This document shows positions 1-35,387 of a stretch of 64,000 nucleotides of DNA, in pieces; the stretch's first letter is position 1; the number at the start of each line of letters is the position of its first letter. The notes beneath the pieces were generated by a model. That model was not told where the DNA came from and made no database searches. It saw only the letters and a list, made by a program, of their open reading frames with translations. Source of the DNA: Owenia fusiformis (taxonomy: Eukaryota > Annelida > Polychaeta > Sabellida > Oweniidae); contig CAIIXF020000008.1 of NCBI GenBank assembly GCA_903813345.2, positions 11,125,278-11,189,277 of the forward strand. Direction: 5' to 3'. The position numbers and the translations under genes are program-made.

Positions 1-71
1 TAAATAATTTCAATTCAGTATTATCAATAGCCTTTCTACACACATGTGTAGAGGACACTACTCGAGTTTAC
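1..71. other. TRMT6 intron 6 (partial)
   Basis: Lies beyond the exon 6 donor (gtaaac read on the minus strand). Nothing else is seen. Confidence 0.7.
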
Positions 72-3000
72 CTTGATCCATGCACATCAGTCCCAGAGTA
101 TACGCTTACGACACATCCCAGTCCAGAGAGACGTTCAAGCACAGCTCCTAATACCAAGCCCAGTGTGTTTTCCATGACGATGACGCGACTATTGGCACGA
201 ACATTAGCTTGAGACAAAATCTGACCAAGGCTATCAATTCTTAGATTCCTGTGAACAAATGAAATGGTCTGAATGAGAAGATGGCAATTTGCACTCAGTG
301 GGCCCAGGGCCAGCTCATGTATCATTGCCATGTTACTTAAGATATTTCATATTTATATTAGGTATTTGATCCGTCGAAACCTCAATAAAATACTTTGAAA
401 TATAATTTTACAAGGCATTAACATGCAAAATGTCACCACCTGCCATTTGTTACAGATGCTGATTGCCGAATGCCAAATGCTGACAGCCAGACACAGTGCA
501 CAAAAATATTGGAGACTATAACAATATGCCACCACTTTGGTGGTGACATAATAAAAGAATATGATCTGTCCATGTTTGATTATTTGATTATACAAGACTT
601 GAATATCTACCTAAACTATAAAACACTATAAACTCACAGTATGCGTGCAGGCCCTTTGTTAGTGTACATATCACTGATGAGGCGAGTGCAAGGCCTTAAT
701 ATAGTATACACTGAAACATGCCTGCAATTATAAAAATAATCATTAAAGATATAAAACAGATAATCAAAATACAAGATAATTACAAGTTTCATGGCTATTG
801 TACATGTATTACACTTTCTCTAATGAACATTTGGTGATGTACTGAGATTGAATATTTATCATTATAATTTTAAGGTATGAGAGTTTGATATTTATCAAGG
901 GAACAAAGTTACTGACAGACTGAGTGTGGTACCATATTATCAGAAATAACCCATTTTCTATAAATACGTGGAACTTTATGGCAGTGAATAAATTGTAAAA
1001 TAAAAACTGTTCTCAGTGATCGCATGATGTTTTCCCAGTGTATACAGTTCAATACAAATTTTATCTAAAATCTTAAACTGGTCCTAGTACATATATAGGT
1101 ATTTTAAAAAAGCAAAATCAAATAATTGGGAAGAGTTCTAATTCCTTAATAATTTCGATGAAAACAAACTGCACATGTTTAACCAGAACAACGGCAACGC
1201 CAAAGCGTAGCGAATCCCATCGAACAGAAATGGCTGGCATTTTTACAAACGAATAGCAAATATCATAAAACAACACACCAGAAAGGCCACCATTTTCAAA
1301 ATGGTTGCTCACTAGCCAAGTTGTCATCAGAAGAAATAATATGCTTTTCAGTAGCCACCTCTAAAATTTTTGAAAAATCGCACACGTATTTGTAAAATAA
1401 CACACATAAAAATGGTGGCCATTTTTCAAAATGGCCGACTACTCCCCAAAGTTTTATTAGACAATGTGCCATGCTTAAAGTATTCACATATCAAATATGA
1501 ACAAAATTGCTCCACTACTTTTCGAGTTATAGTAAAATACATTAAAATGGCGGCCATTTTTCAAAAAATTTTCAAAATGGCCGCCTTCTACCAAAAGTGT
1601 CATAGGACAGTGTGCCATGGTTATAGTATTCACATACCAAATATGAACAAAATCGCTCCACTACTTTTCAAGTTACAGCAAAAATCGTAAAATAACGAGT
1701 AAAGGCCGCCATTTTTCAAGATGGCTGCCATGTGCTTCTTTAATATCTACATTTGTAGCATTATTAATGTCCTTTATAATTTTTTTACATTTAAAACATA
1801 TTGATATAACAGTTTTACATATTGCACCTAAATTACTGTAAAATCAGCACTAAAATGGCCGCCATTTTGAAATGAGCAGCCATTTTGAAAATCGGCTTTC
1901 GAGCAGAACTTCTACCCCCATAAGGTATATGTGTACAAAATATGAACAAAATCGGGCCAACGGTATTTGAGTTATTGCCCGGACGGACGGACAGACGGAC
2001 GGATGTACGTACGGACGGATGTACGTACGGACGGACTTACGTACGGACGGACGTACGTACGGACGGACGTACGTACGGACGGACGGACGGAGGCGTTCCC
2101 TATATCCCTCCGAACTTCGTTCGATGGGATAATTATGTATAATATTGAATCTGTATTTTGACTTACTTTTTCTTTTTCTTTTTGATATACTTTTCCTGTG
2201 AGAATTCCGTCTTGATCTTGAATGTGGCACTGTTTTCTACCAGTTGGTCAACGATTTCCTGCAAGTTGAAATAACATAACAGGTAATACAGTTTCATGGC
2301 AACAGACCATTTTCTCCTGTTTTTTTCCTCTTGAAATTGCCCATTTTTGAGGAATTCCCATCTGTTTAGGCTCTAGAACTGACATTTCTTAATGTATATT
2401 ATTCAGGGAGCTACAGGCATTTTAAGCACACATTATTTTTCCAAACAATTCCAAATCTATTTTATCACAAGTGACCAATCAGTTAACAATACTAATACTG
2501 TAATTAATTTACCTGTCCTCTTAATCCTTCTTTTTTCATTTCGACAATTTCATCTCTGGAAAGTTTCTGGTTCTCTAAGTTACGATCATGCAGATCTCTG
2601 TTGTCTATGCCTTTGTCTAGAAAAAATGAAAAAATTGTGTGACAATGAATAAACTCAAGCTACACACAAACATATGATAGTACAGTCTTAATACTTCAAC
2701 AATCTTAATGATCAAAAATGTAACTTTAACAGCCTTTTCAGAAAATGAACTGTCATTATCATCCAACTAAACATATTCTGATTGGTTAAATGCTAAATAA
2801 AAGAAGTTACTTTTATTCAAAGAGTGTAGATATTAAGCTGTCAAGTCTTGCAAAGAGTACATTGTTTAAAGTACATATAATCAATCATTCATAGTGCAGT
2901 GGCTCAGTGGTTAATAGAAGCTTATTGTGGGATGTATAAATCAGCCAACATAATATGATCTTTAAAGTTTAAAATATCTGTGTAAGGTTTTTGTTGATTC

Positions 3001-4014
3001 AAAATAAGAATACATTGTATAATATTTCAATAAAGTCGTACACACTCTGTAGCATAGAGCAATAGATAAATGTAAGCATTTTCATGAAAACAAAAAGGGT
3101 TCAATATTCTAATATGGGAGTGGTAAGTCTAGCAAACCTGTAGCATCTTCCGTGTTCAAGATTTTCCTCTCCACTTTTACCAGTTTCATGTTGCAGACCT
3201 CAAACATTGTGCCATATGGGTGACCTATTGCTCCATCTAACTTGAATTTCATTTTTTCCAAGAACATTGTTCTGAAATTATATGCAAATCTGATGTGTAA
3301 CATTTCACATATATATGAATTTGTATGATCATTTTAATTATGTCACTTATTTCTAAAACTGTTTCAAAAATAAAGGACTTTTTAGTCAAACAAATAAAAT
3401 ACTCTCAGATTATTATGTACTAGAGGAATAGCTAACATTTCTCTCCATCATGCTATTCCCATTGGCAGCTTTTATAATGATGCTTGAATTTTAATTACAA
3501 ATAATTTGCAAGTTTAAAATCACCAGCATGGCTTATTCTTCAATAAAATATGTTTTATATACAGGGTGAAGGGAGGTTGCTGATGCTATGAGGAAAGGAT
3601 AAATTTCAGTGTTCTCCTCAAAATAAATTTTCAACTGGGTGCAATTTTTCAAGTCATAAAAATATCTCCCGCTATCTCCAGGTGGCTGCTTATTTCACTC
3701 ATTTTCCAAATTAGAAGTTGAAGTGCAGGGTGCCAACTGGGTGGCATTTGGTTTGAAGTAGGCCCCCCATGGTAAAAGTGACATGGGGAGATCACTGGAT
3801 CTACTAATTAAAGTAATGAAAATCCATCTGTCAAGATTATGTTTATACATGTGATATTCCAAATTCACCTGTTTTTCCTAATCTGTATTGCTTTGAGAAT
3901 GTTTTCCTTTTTAAAGATGACAAAGTCACCTTCTTTAATAGAATTCTGCATCCGTCCCGACTCTGATGTTCCAGGATCACATGGCCTCACATCTTCTTTT
4001 GCTTCTGATGCCAT
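72..4014 (-). CDS. TRMT6: TRMT6, tRNA (adenine-58-N1)-methyltransferase non-catalytic subunit (5' part; 3' end outside window)
   Basis: Six exons read on the minus strand: 4014-3869, 3271-3138, 2616-2513, 2258-2167, 721-638 and 248-72. All have GT-AG borders and compatible phases, giving 245 codons before the last donor. The start ATG at 4014 has a good context (gagATGg). The exons align by eye along animal TRMT6: KEGDFVIFKKENILKA in exon 1, GAIGHPYGTMFEV in exon 2, IVDQLVENSATFK and the lysine-rich YIKKKKKK stretch in exon 4, RPCTRLISDMY in exon 5, and ANVRANSRVIVMENTLGLVL in exon 6. Family knowledge: TRMT6 pairs with catalytic TRMT61A to make 1-methyladenosine at tRNA position 58, and helps bind tRNA; it has a degenerate methyltransferase fold. 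The C-terminal part lies left of base 1. It is divergent from spastin, 3.9 kb away. Intron 4 carries a Helitron-like insertion. Confidence 0.95.
411..548 (-). mobile_element. Short Helitron-like element, 'TGTCACCACC' family
   Basis: 138-bp element in TRMT6 intron 5. It opens with TGTCACCACC after a host A. It carries the reverse complement GGTGGTGACAT near its other end, followed by the small hairpin GCATGTTAATGC and the end CTTG before a host T. The same ends occur in copies at 24244 and 56416. No coding capacity. Confidence 0.7.
1183..2129 (-). mobile_element. Helitron-like element, 'TCCCAYCGAAC' family, copy 1
   Basis: Fits non-autonomous Helitron rules. It starts TCCCATCGAAC after a host A and ends CTGG before a host T. 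GTTCGATGGGA, the exact reverse complement of the start, lies just before a terminal hairpin (gctacgc-ttt-ggcgttgc type). Next to the 5' end is a run of GTCC/GTAC tetramers (plus strand 1979-2095). The body holds degenerate units built around AAATGGCGGCCATTTT. The repetitive reading frames across it are products of the tetramer run. Inserted in TRMT6 intron 4-5. Confidence 0.75.
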
Positions 4015-4120
4015 CTCTGAAATAACATAAAAGAAGACTAAAGGAGAGAAAAACTGTCTTAAAATACAAGATACCATTATAGTCTAGAATAGGTATGTAT
4101 AAAATAAAATGACATCTTAC

Positions 4121-5180
4121 ATTTTGACGAGCACCTTAACCATGGTTATCAAATGAAAGGTAAAGGGTTTGTTTATTGATACTGAGATTTGCCAAGATGA
4201 AAAAGGTGTCGAATTGACTTTTTGGGTAAAAAATGTGTTTTTCGCAAAAAAAATTTTAAATTGATAAAAAATATTTTTGAAAACTTATTATATAAAATAC
4301 AGTCTAGTTGACTCTCAAAAGTCGAAATATACCATGTTTAATCAACTTGGGGGGATTTTGGGACCTTAATAGTTTTTCTTTGGGATTTGCATGCAATATC
4401 GACTAAAATGAGTGTGTTCAAAATATGATGACAACGTTAACACATTTTGACGAGCAGCTTAACCATGGTTAATGATTGAAAGGTAAAGGGTTTCTTTATT
4501 GACACTGAGATTTGCCAAGATGAAATAGGTGTCAAAGTGAGTTTTTGGGTAAAAGATGCGTTTTTTGCAAAAAATAATTAAATTGATAAAAAGATATTTT
4601 TGAAAATTTATTATATAAAATACACTCTAGTTGACTCTCAAAAGTCAAAAAAATATACCACGTTTAATCAACTAGGGGGATTTTGGGAGCTTAATAATTT
4701 TTCCTTTGTGATTTGCATGCAATATCAACTAAAACGAGTGTGTTCAAAACATGATGACACCATAAACATATTTTGACGAGCAGCTTAATCATGGTATATA
4801 ATTGAAAGGTAAGGGGTCCCTCTGTTGATACTGAGATTTGCCAAGATGAAATAGGTGCGAAGTAAGTTTTTGGGTGAAAAATGCGTTTAACAATTTTATG
4901 TTTAAAAGAACATTTTTAGAAAAAATATTATATGAAATACAATCTAGTTGACTCAAAAAGTCAAAATATACCATGTTTAATCAAGGGTTCCTTTATTGAT
5001 ACTGAGATTTACCAAGATGAAATAGGTGTCAAAATGTGTTTTGGGTGAAATGCGTTTTTACAATAGTAATTCAAAAATTGAAATATCTTTTTTGAAATCA
5101 AATTTTAACAAATATAGTCCGATTGATTATAAAAAAAGTGAGAACAACTATTTGTTATCAATTTTGAGAGATTTTCGAAG
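4121..5180. repeat. Tandem repeat, about 320-bp unit, 3-4 copies
   Basis: Units begin near 4121, 4441 and 4763, with a shortened unit from about 4985. Each contains 'cattttgacgagcagctta', 'actgagatttgccaagatga' and 'ctagttgactc'. Copies are clearly diverged and the last two are truncated. No function seen. It lies between the divergent TRMT6 and spastin starts. Confidence 0.8.
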
Positions 5181-7889
5181 CTGTTTGAGGTATTGTCTTG
5201 TGGTTTGTATCTTGCGAATTCAAAGGCACTTGAATTAACTCAACCCCACCCAAAAAAATACAACCAAAAAAGAGATGAGAGGTTTAGAATGCTTTTTGAA
5301 GTTTCTAGCTCAATTTTGAAGGAGGTTGCACCAATTTTTAAAATGCTACGATTGCAGCCCCCCCCCCCCTCAGCTGGTTGAAAGCGGGCTACGGCCCTGC
5401 TATGTATACCCTTTGTTTTATGTATATTCCAGTTCATACATTAGTTAATGAAAACACCATATAATTATCTGTGATGTAGCGGATATCTACAATGAATATT
5501 TTAATGTATCCTCTATTACAAGAAGATACGTGGTCAATGAAATTTGTAAAAATTGATCATAAATAGGAAATCCTTTGATACAAAATTATCTTTAAAATAC
5601 TTCTCTCAATCAAATTATCACTAACACTGAAAGCATCACCATTGACAATGTTAATTGTTGATTCAAATAGTTTTTAATGTTAACAATTAGCAAAGATTTG
5701 AACTGCATCAATCTGTTATCATATTTGCACCCAGCAGTACATTTGATCCTAGACACTGGGCTGATGCACTGACCAATAAGCTCTGCATTCCATTGTGCAG
5801 TGTATGTCTGGTATGAATGTAGAACTCATGATTAATACAAGTACATTTGACAGATATTTTAATGTGATTTTCACCTTCATCTTCTATTTCATAATTATTC
5901 TCATTTATTTATTGACTGTAATTTCATTGGTACCATCAATTTTAAAGCATCAAGCATGTTACTAAAACTCTTTGTTACAGTCTTAGCACACAAGTCAAGA
6001 TCAAGACCAAGTATCCTCTTAGTTTGGTACATCAAAATATCCCTTCTTAATTGCACTGTTGTGTGTCTAGCTCAGGCTATGTGTGAGAAGATGTTTACTC
6101 AAGTAGAGGGGGGAGGGGTCACAGAGGCTTGAAGCTAGACTACCTTATTTAACACATAATACAACGTGACTTGATTATGGGTTACTTACAGTATAGTAAA
6201 ATAACCATTTGGTATATCAAATAAGCATGTACTTTTATGTGATAGCAGACTTATAAATACAGTAACTCCCTTATGATAGAACCTGAGGAGCAGACAATGC
6301 TGCAATGCTGTAGTGTGATTCTGATTATTGGTTTACTAGTTCAGTTAAATCAATCAAAGCAGATTGAGTACTGTAATCTATGGACTTTTCAAAACACTGG
6401 CACATGTCCAGCATGAAACAATTGACACATTGACCATAGCTGTTTTGGCATTTATGTGGTGATCAACACTGGTTGTATTTATTGAACTAGTTAAGAAATG
6501 AGGAATGCTTTACTAATTAATCGTCTAATTAGTGCCTTTCGACACCTCGTTCACTTTGGCAAATTTCACAAATCGTTTGTAAGATATAAAGGATTATTTT
6601 GATACAGGTCTCTAGGGTGCTCGCCAAAATGTAAGAACTCTCTCTTTCTAGAGGCTTTTATTTTGAAAATATTCTAGACTATTACTTTTGACTCAAATTC
6701 TCACCAAGTGCTACCATTCTCAGCTACCATTTGCATGTTGATGGGATTGGTTGGATGGCTGGTACATTGAGTTGGAGGTCAGTTGGGTGGTTGGTTGCTT
6801 TGTTTGTACATTGGCACAATTAAGGGCATAAAATGAAAAAATCAAATTCTTAACCCTGCTAGGAATGTTAGGTACCCAATCACTGAATGATATGGTTACT
6901 CAGTTTTTTACACAAACCCAGATCTTCAACTTCAGAAAATGGTACATTTAAGAAGATATTTCCGAGGGGAAATCATTTACACTATTAGGCAGTCACTATT
7001 TGTTTTATTTTATACCCAATATCGATTTATCCTGTTTCTCAGCTAAGGCCAAAACAGACAACTCAACAGTATTCTGGATTATATTACTGATATCAGTGAT
7101 TTTCTTGACAATGTTGAACAAAAGTTTATGATTCCTTCATCACATTCTTGGTTATAAGAATCCGTTGATGACAAAAGGCTCTCTAAATCAACCTCATTTG
7201 TGTTTGTGTGATTCCTCATTTTTCTGTTTTTATATCCTTGGTGTGATACAGAAACAGATCTTTATGGGAGCGCAGTGAGGATGAGCAGACATCTCTAAGG
7301 CTCATAGAAGTTGCAATTGTGATGTCAGAGGGCAATCATTCAAATGTTTATTCCCGCTTCTCACATTTGAGGGAATACTTTCAGCGGGAAACAGTAATTC
7401 CATTTTATGACACGACATGTGACTATGAATTGACCCATCAGTACATATATAGTAAAAACAAATATTCTTCATCAGATACATAGGTCTACATTCTACGACC
7501 AATATGAAGAACTTTCAACATGTAAACTGCAATTATCACCCACAAAAATATTTTTCAAATATTTGAAATACAATATTGACAAAATGAGATATTTTCCTTT
7601 CATGAAACCTGGTAAAAATATGTAATTTATAATGAAGTACAATATTCTGGTGTACATGTATGCTCATAACTCTGAGGTTATATACAAACATAAAAAATAT
7701 AAGGAAACATTGAAAAATTTCTTACCGGAAACACACTTTTCATGACAATATAGTATCTATTCTATATATATTACCATAAATCATCATCGTACTCTATTCA
7801 ATAATTTTATATAAAATCATATATATAAATTAATGATAAAAATTATCAGATAATCTATAAAGGCTCACAAATATATGCCGTATTAATAA
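5181..7889. other. Intergenic, TRMT6-spastin
   Basis: No supported gene. A C-run followed by 'gggctacggccctg' near 5360-5400 belongs to the poly-G/poly-C repeat family seen at 41-42 and 55 kb. 6960-7400 contains rearranged pieces of the repeat found at 15.3-16.05 kb ('ggcagtcactatttg', 'tgagggaat', 'agcgggaa'). The rest is AT-rich with no clear structure. The spastin promoter should be in the last few hundred bases, but no TATA box is convincing. Confidence 0.5.
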
Positions 7890-7912
7890 ATGTTTTGGCC
7901 CCATTCCTTCTC

Positions 7913-7916
<4 letters not shown>
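7890..7916 (+). promoter_or_regulatory. Upstream ORF overlapping the spastin start codon
   Basis: ATG at 7890 opens an 8-codon frame ending TGA at 7914-7916. The stop overlaps the putative main ATG (7913) in the arrangement ATGA. The main ATG has a weak context (C at -3). The next in-frame ATG, at 7949, has A at -3. This geometry would favour leaky scanning or reinitiation; the effect on translation is inferred. Confidence 0.5.
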
Positions 7917-30178
<22,262 letters not shown>

Positions 30179-30199
<21 letters not shown>

Positions 30200-30300
30200 A
30201 GCTGATAACATCACAACATAGATATAGTGACATCACATCAAATAGTCAGTGACATCATAATAGAGTTTGATGACATCACAAAACCTGGTGATCTCACATC
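30179..30300 (+). repeat. Short minisatellite across the spastin stop codon
   Basis: The last codons (GDITT-stop) and the first 100 or so bases of 3' UTR are built from repeats of 'gatatcacaacatag' / 'gtgacatcacat' about 20-25 bases long, six or seven copies. The spastin C-terminus may vary with copy number. Confidence 0.6.
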
Positions 30301-32465
30301 GAGATACCCCTTGTATTAATGTATCTGATGTTTAGATGACTCTACTTCCAAGCATTCAACCAATACAAGGACATCTTTGAATTGTTTCAACAACATTCCA
30401 ATTCATCTCAATACACAAATCAGGTTTCAAAGGAAAATACAATATTATAGAGGCTCTATACCATAGGATAGCTTTGGCTAAGTATCCATAATAATGAAGA
30501 TAGTTATATGCTAGTATAGTTGAAAAAATGATATCAAAGTCATTGCTCCTGGATGAGGGGAGAATATGGTTGTTAAGAGACATCTTTTACACAATGATTT
30601 TTGTGAAACTGAAGGTATTCACTTAAAATAATTAAAGATGGAATCAAAAAAGTTATTTTGCTAACAGTTTTATGCATATTAAATCAGAATGAATAAACAT
30701 CAACATGTTATTATTACTTATTGCCATCAACCAATAAAAATTATTCAGAATGAAATATTTCATAAGTGAAACAATTCTTGCTACACTTAACTACAGTTTC
30801 ACTTTTAATTTAATAATGTCCCTGATTTGTCAAATTTAACTTTTAGTTTGAGACAGAGGAGATTTCATGTAGATGTTTACCTTTTATCTTATAATATTAT
30901 GAATTATTATATCACTGTCATATTCCCCACTCTCTCATTGGTTTACACATTACATGAATCATAAAAATAAGAAGACGTATTCAATGGCCAAGCCTGTGAC
31001 GTCAGCAAAAAAGTGTATTCACCAAGTGTATTTACCAGGTGTGTTGTTTCTTCCAGTGTATATCTGAAAATGATACGAAAGAATCTAATCATTCTTGTTC
31101 TTATAAGACATTCCCAACAGTAAGAGAGTGGTGAATATAATAGTCAATAATAAAACAAATATTTCATACTATTTTCTGTGAGTACCTGTTGCACCTTCAA
31201 TGATTCCGCAATAGTATGAAATATTTGTATATTACTCACTTGTCGTTCTGACCTATACTACATGTATGTTAACTTGAAGTAAAGATTCACTTTTCTTCTC
31301 TTTTCTCTATTAAAAGGTCATAGAATATCAAAAACTTTTTTTAAATTGTGTGTGTGTCATGTTAGTAACTGCAATATTAGCATTACATTGGTTTGTCAAA
31401 TCTATGTTTAGTTATCAGTAGTAGCTTTTGTATTTTTGTAATTTATTTACATGTAATTTTGGAGATTATTTCATATTTGATAATAACTATTTATTGCCAT
31501 CTAATAAAAATCATACATTTACACTAAAACACATTTTATTGGTAAATCTTTTGCTTAGAGGTTTAGAATTGCTGTAGTGATATTAAACTTTCCTCAATTA
31601 TAGTTTTCTGAGATTTTGGCAGACATTTTAATAACTATATGTTAGTCTGCTTTTTCTAGGCCGGAGGCCCCAAAAGTGTCAATTTTTAACAAAAGTGAGT
31701 GTAGCGTTACTCAGGCTCGTAGCCAGGTCATAGTGGAGGGAGCAGCCCCCTGGCCACAAATTCTTTCAAAATCATGCAGTTTTTCACAATTCAGAGCACC
31801 TTTTGCATAATTTCTTTAACTGTCACCCTCCCTTCTTGACAAAAAAACGCCTCCACCCCACAGGCTAGGGGCCTGCAACTCTATATCAGAACCCATATTA
31901 TTATACTATATTATGATGACTTGTGTAGAGACCATGTATAACAGTTGGCTGTTACAAGTGAAGAAACTTGAAGGTACACCTATAAGTCAATGCATTTGAA
32001 TTTTATTTGGATGCTATGCCATGGATTGGGTATGAGCAAAGTGCTTGTGAATTACTATTTAAGGTCAATTTGTTGTTTCCCTTTGTGGCGATAATTTTGT
32101 TAGCAGCAAAAAATTTCAGAATTTTCAAAACTAAATCGAAAACCAAACTTTTCTTTTGCAATATTGGGAGCATTTTGATCAGTTTGTTGAGTTTTCATGT
32201 TGCTCATGAATTTGGGGCATCTCTTTCCACATTGTTTATTCAACAGTCCATTCTTTCTGCCCACTTACGAAATGTAAGTTAAATTGATTTGATACTGTTA
32301 GTATTTTTTGCCTGTTATATTCATTGGTGCTTTGCTGATTTAAAAGATAGCAGTACCATCAATTTATAATAAATACAAATTGATCACACTGCCATCTTTT
32401 GGTTGTAACTATACCTTATGTTTTGTATGTGATATGTTTGTTTTGTACCTGAATGTATTTTCCAG
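30300..32465. other. Spastin 3' flank, no clear gene
   Basis: Contains a fold-back structure (about 30905-31140; outer arms 'atattccccactctct' and 'agagagtggtgaatat') and a second inverted pair ('caaatatttcatactatt', 31155 and 31210). A poly-G-family repeat lies at 31705-31875 ('ggctcgtagccaggtca...caggctaggggcctg'). The 91-codon frame at 32007-32282 ends in a segment duplicated at 32513 and lacks other support. Confidence 0.5.
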
Positions 32466-33534
32466 AGATTGATCCCATGCTCAGCACTGGCAAATGTAAT
32501 CTCACACACATCCAGCAGTCTATTCTTTCTGCCCACTCATGAAATGTAAGTTAGATTGATTTGATACTTTTATAGAAGGCTTCATCCCAGGACTTTAACT
32601 ACATGTACATGGTTTAAATGTTTTAGAAATCTTGAACAAAAAGTAAAATTCATAGTTGGCATGGGAATGTCATAATTTGAATAAAAATTATTTTACGTTA
32701 CAATTTTTCAAAACTCAAGCCTCATCATATTGTTGGGTTAAATAATACATTTTTAGGATCTTGGATCCAAAACCATAAAGAATACTTTCTTTTTAACATA
32801 TATGATTCATTGCTATTGTGTTTTTTATGCCTAATAGGATAAAGACCTTAGGATCTGCTATAGGACGCCAAACAACTTGGAAACGGGATCCTGTGTTTAG
32901 AATGTCCAACATATCTCAATATTATTCATCCTGGATGTGGCTAAGAGCGATGTGCACGATGAGTCTTATCTGTACATTTCAGGTAAGTGGTAATTGCAAA
33001 AAAGATTAATGTGAGCTTTATCTCTATTTATGGGCCGAAATAGTCCAATGTGACATTATTTCTCAAAGATTCTGACATGCAGTGGGCGTATCATTTGTCC
33101 ATGACAGTAACTTATATTTGAAGTCGTATAATGCAAATGATATGCCAATTGTTTGGGTGGGTTATTTCTTAAGTATAAGGAAACATCTGAGTTGAAAATA
33201 AGATTGCATTATATTTATGAAAAATAACTTGATCCTCCATAGGAGACAAATATTCCAATCCCATCCCTTGAAAGGCAGACCCACAAGTGGAGTGAATATA
33301 AAAGCCATTTGTGTAAAACCAGTTAAAAGATGGCAGTGTAATCAATTTACAATCACAACTCTGCCATCTTTTTATCAACTCTGTATCCATGGTTGTAAAT
33401 ATTCTTTGTGACAAAGTTTGAATTATAGTATTGCCCCTTTCCAGAATAACCATTTACTATACCCTGTCCTCGAGTCACTGAGCTGGGTCGCTGTGTCACT
33501 TTACACTCCAAGCATCTACCAACTGATATTATGA
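32466..33534 (+). CDS. Candidate three-exon gene end (hypothetical)
   Basis: Three segments with good borders read open in compatible phases: 32466-32545 (acceptor ttttccag, donor gtaagt), 32838-32982 (acceptor ctaatag, donor gtaagt) and 33445-33534 (acceptor tttccag, stop TGA). Together they give about 104 codons, ending ESLSWVAVSLYTPSIYQLIL. No start codon or upstream exon was found, and no family is recognised. A duplicated partial copy of the first segment, with its donor, lies at about 32241-32290. It could equally be a noncoding RNA gene or chance. Confidence 0.3.
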
Positions 33535-33638
33535 GCATCATTAGCTAACACCAGAATGTCACAGTCTGACAACTATCCATGTTTAGCTACTTGTGACGTA
33601 ATAAATCAATAAAGGTAAGTTGAAATGATTTGATACAA

Positions 33639-33682
33639 TGTCACCACCAGAAGTGGTGACATATTGCTATAGTGGCAATTTT
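33639..33682 (+). mobile_element. 5'-end fragment of 'TGTCACCACC' family
   Basis: TGTCACCACCAGAAGTGGTG followed by 'acatattgctatag'; the rest is missing. Confidence 0.6.
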
Positions 33683-33782
33683 AAGTTCATCAAAAAGTGT
33701 ACAGTATTTTTGTCAGGCGATGTTTCTCATTTTACTGTGAATATCAAGGATTCATTCAAATGATGAAATGGCATAGTTTTTA

Positions 33783-35387
33783 GCTCACATGGTGAGCTTT
33801 TGCAATCGCTCACTTGTCCGTCTGTCCGTCCGTCCGTCCGTCCGTCTGTCTGTCCGTCCGTCAACAATAGTGGCACGTTTTAAAACCTCTGTCGATAGGA
33901 TTCCTGTTTTAAGTTATTTCTGTTCAACATCAATACAGAAAACTCCCCTATGACTCCTGGTTCAAAAGCTCGCCTATTTTCAAAATGGCCGCCATTTTTG
34001 TCTCGCGAAATTCACTTTTGACTGGCACGTTTTAAAACCTCTGTCGATAGGATTCCTGTTTTAAGTTATTTCTGTTCAACATCAATACAGAAAACTCCCC
34101 TATGACTCCTGGTTCAAAAGCTCGCCTATTTTCAAAATGGCCGCCATTTTTGTCTCGCGGAATTCACTTTTGACCCATTTCCTAGCTTTACAAATAATTT
34201 CAGGTGTCCTACATTGTAAAAATCTGTGTCAATGTACATGTAAAGAGTAGATATATGAAATAATTTTGTTACAAAAAATCAGCGAAAAATTATATCTATT
34301 TTATTTTTATTTTCAGCCATTTTAGTTAACATTGATTTGTCCATCTGACTTGTGAAATCCACTTTTCTGTCAACAACAGTGGCACGTTTTAAAAGCTCTG
34401 TCGATAGGATTCCTGTTTTAAGTTATTTCTGTTCAACATCAATACAGAAAACTCCCCTATGACTTCTGGCTCAAAAGCTCGCCTATTTTCAAAATGGCCG
34501 CCATTTTTGTCTCGCGAAATTCACTTTTGACCTATTTCCTAGCTTTACAAATAATTTCAAGTGTCCTACATTGTAAAAATCCATGTCAATGTAAAGAGTA
34601 GATGTATGAAATAATTTTGTTACGAAAAATCAGCAAAAAATTATATCCATTTTTTTTATTTTCAGCTATTTTAGTTAACATTGATTTGTCCATCTGTCTC
34701 GCAAAATCCACTTTTGGACCATTTGCCTTAAACCCTCTGTCGATAGGATTCCTGTTTTAAGTTAATTTTGTTCAACATCAATACAAAAAACTCTCCTATG
34801 ACTCTTGGTTCAAAAGCTCGCCTATTTTCAAAATGGTCACCATTCTTGTCTTGCGAAATTCACTTTTGGCCCATTTCCTAGCTTTACAAATAATTTCAGC
34901 TGTGCTGCATTGTAAAAAGCCATGTCACTGTAAAGAGTAGTTGTATGAAATAATTTTGTTACAAAAAATCGGCAAAATATTATATCAGTTTTTATTTTCA
35001 GCCATATTAGTTAACATTGCTTCGTCCATCTGTCTCTCAGTCAGTCCAAAAAGTGGCAAGTTTTAAACCTCTGTCAACACTTTTTAAATCCTCTGTATAA
35101 GGATTCCCGAATTAAAATAATTTTGTTCAACATCAATAAAGAAAAAAAACATGTGACTCCTGCTTCAAAATCTCGCCTAATTTCAAAATGGCCCCCATTT
35201 TTGTCTCGGGAAATTCACTTTTGGCCCATTTCCTAGCTTTACAAATAAGTTCAGGTGTCCTGCATTGTAAAAAGCCATGTCTTTGTAAAGAGTAGTTGTA
35301 TGAAATAATTTTGTCACAAAATTATACCCGTCTTTTTTATTTTCACCTTTGAGCAACACCATGTGAGCCCAGTACCCACGGTACTAA
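33783..35387 (+). mobile_element. Helitron-like element, 'GCTCACATGGTG' family, with 5 tandem units
   Basis: Starts GCTCACATGGTGAGC after a host A. It has a GTCC tetramer run at about 33816-33862, then about five diverged units of 150-360 bp (repeated 'ggcacgttttaaaacctctg', 'gctcgcctattttcaaaatgg'). It ends with CACCATGTGAGC, the hairpin AGTACC-CAC-GGTACT and CTAA before a host T. Same logic as the other Helitron-like families here. Confidence 0.75.

Noticed and set aside
1850-2230. Frames of 64-126 codons rich in RTDG or RPSVRP repeats
   Set aside because: They are translations of the GTCC/GTAC tetramer run of a Helitron-like element in all frames, and overlap TRMT6 exon 4 antisense.
7895-7912. 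Spastin start at 7895
   Set aside because: That position is TTG; the first ATG in frame is 7913.
32007-32282. 91-codon hydrophobic frame
   Set aside because: No acceptor, homology or codon support; its end is in a different frame from the phase-matched exon candidates.
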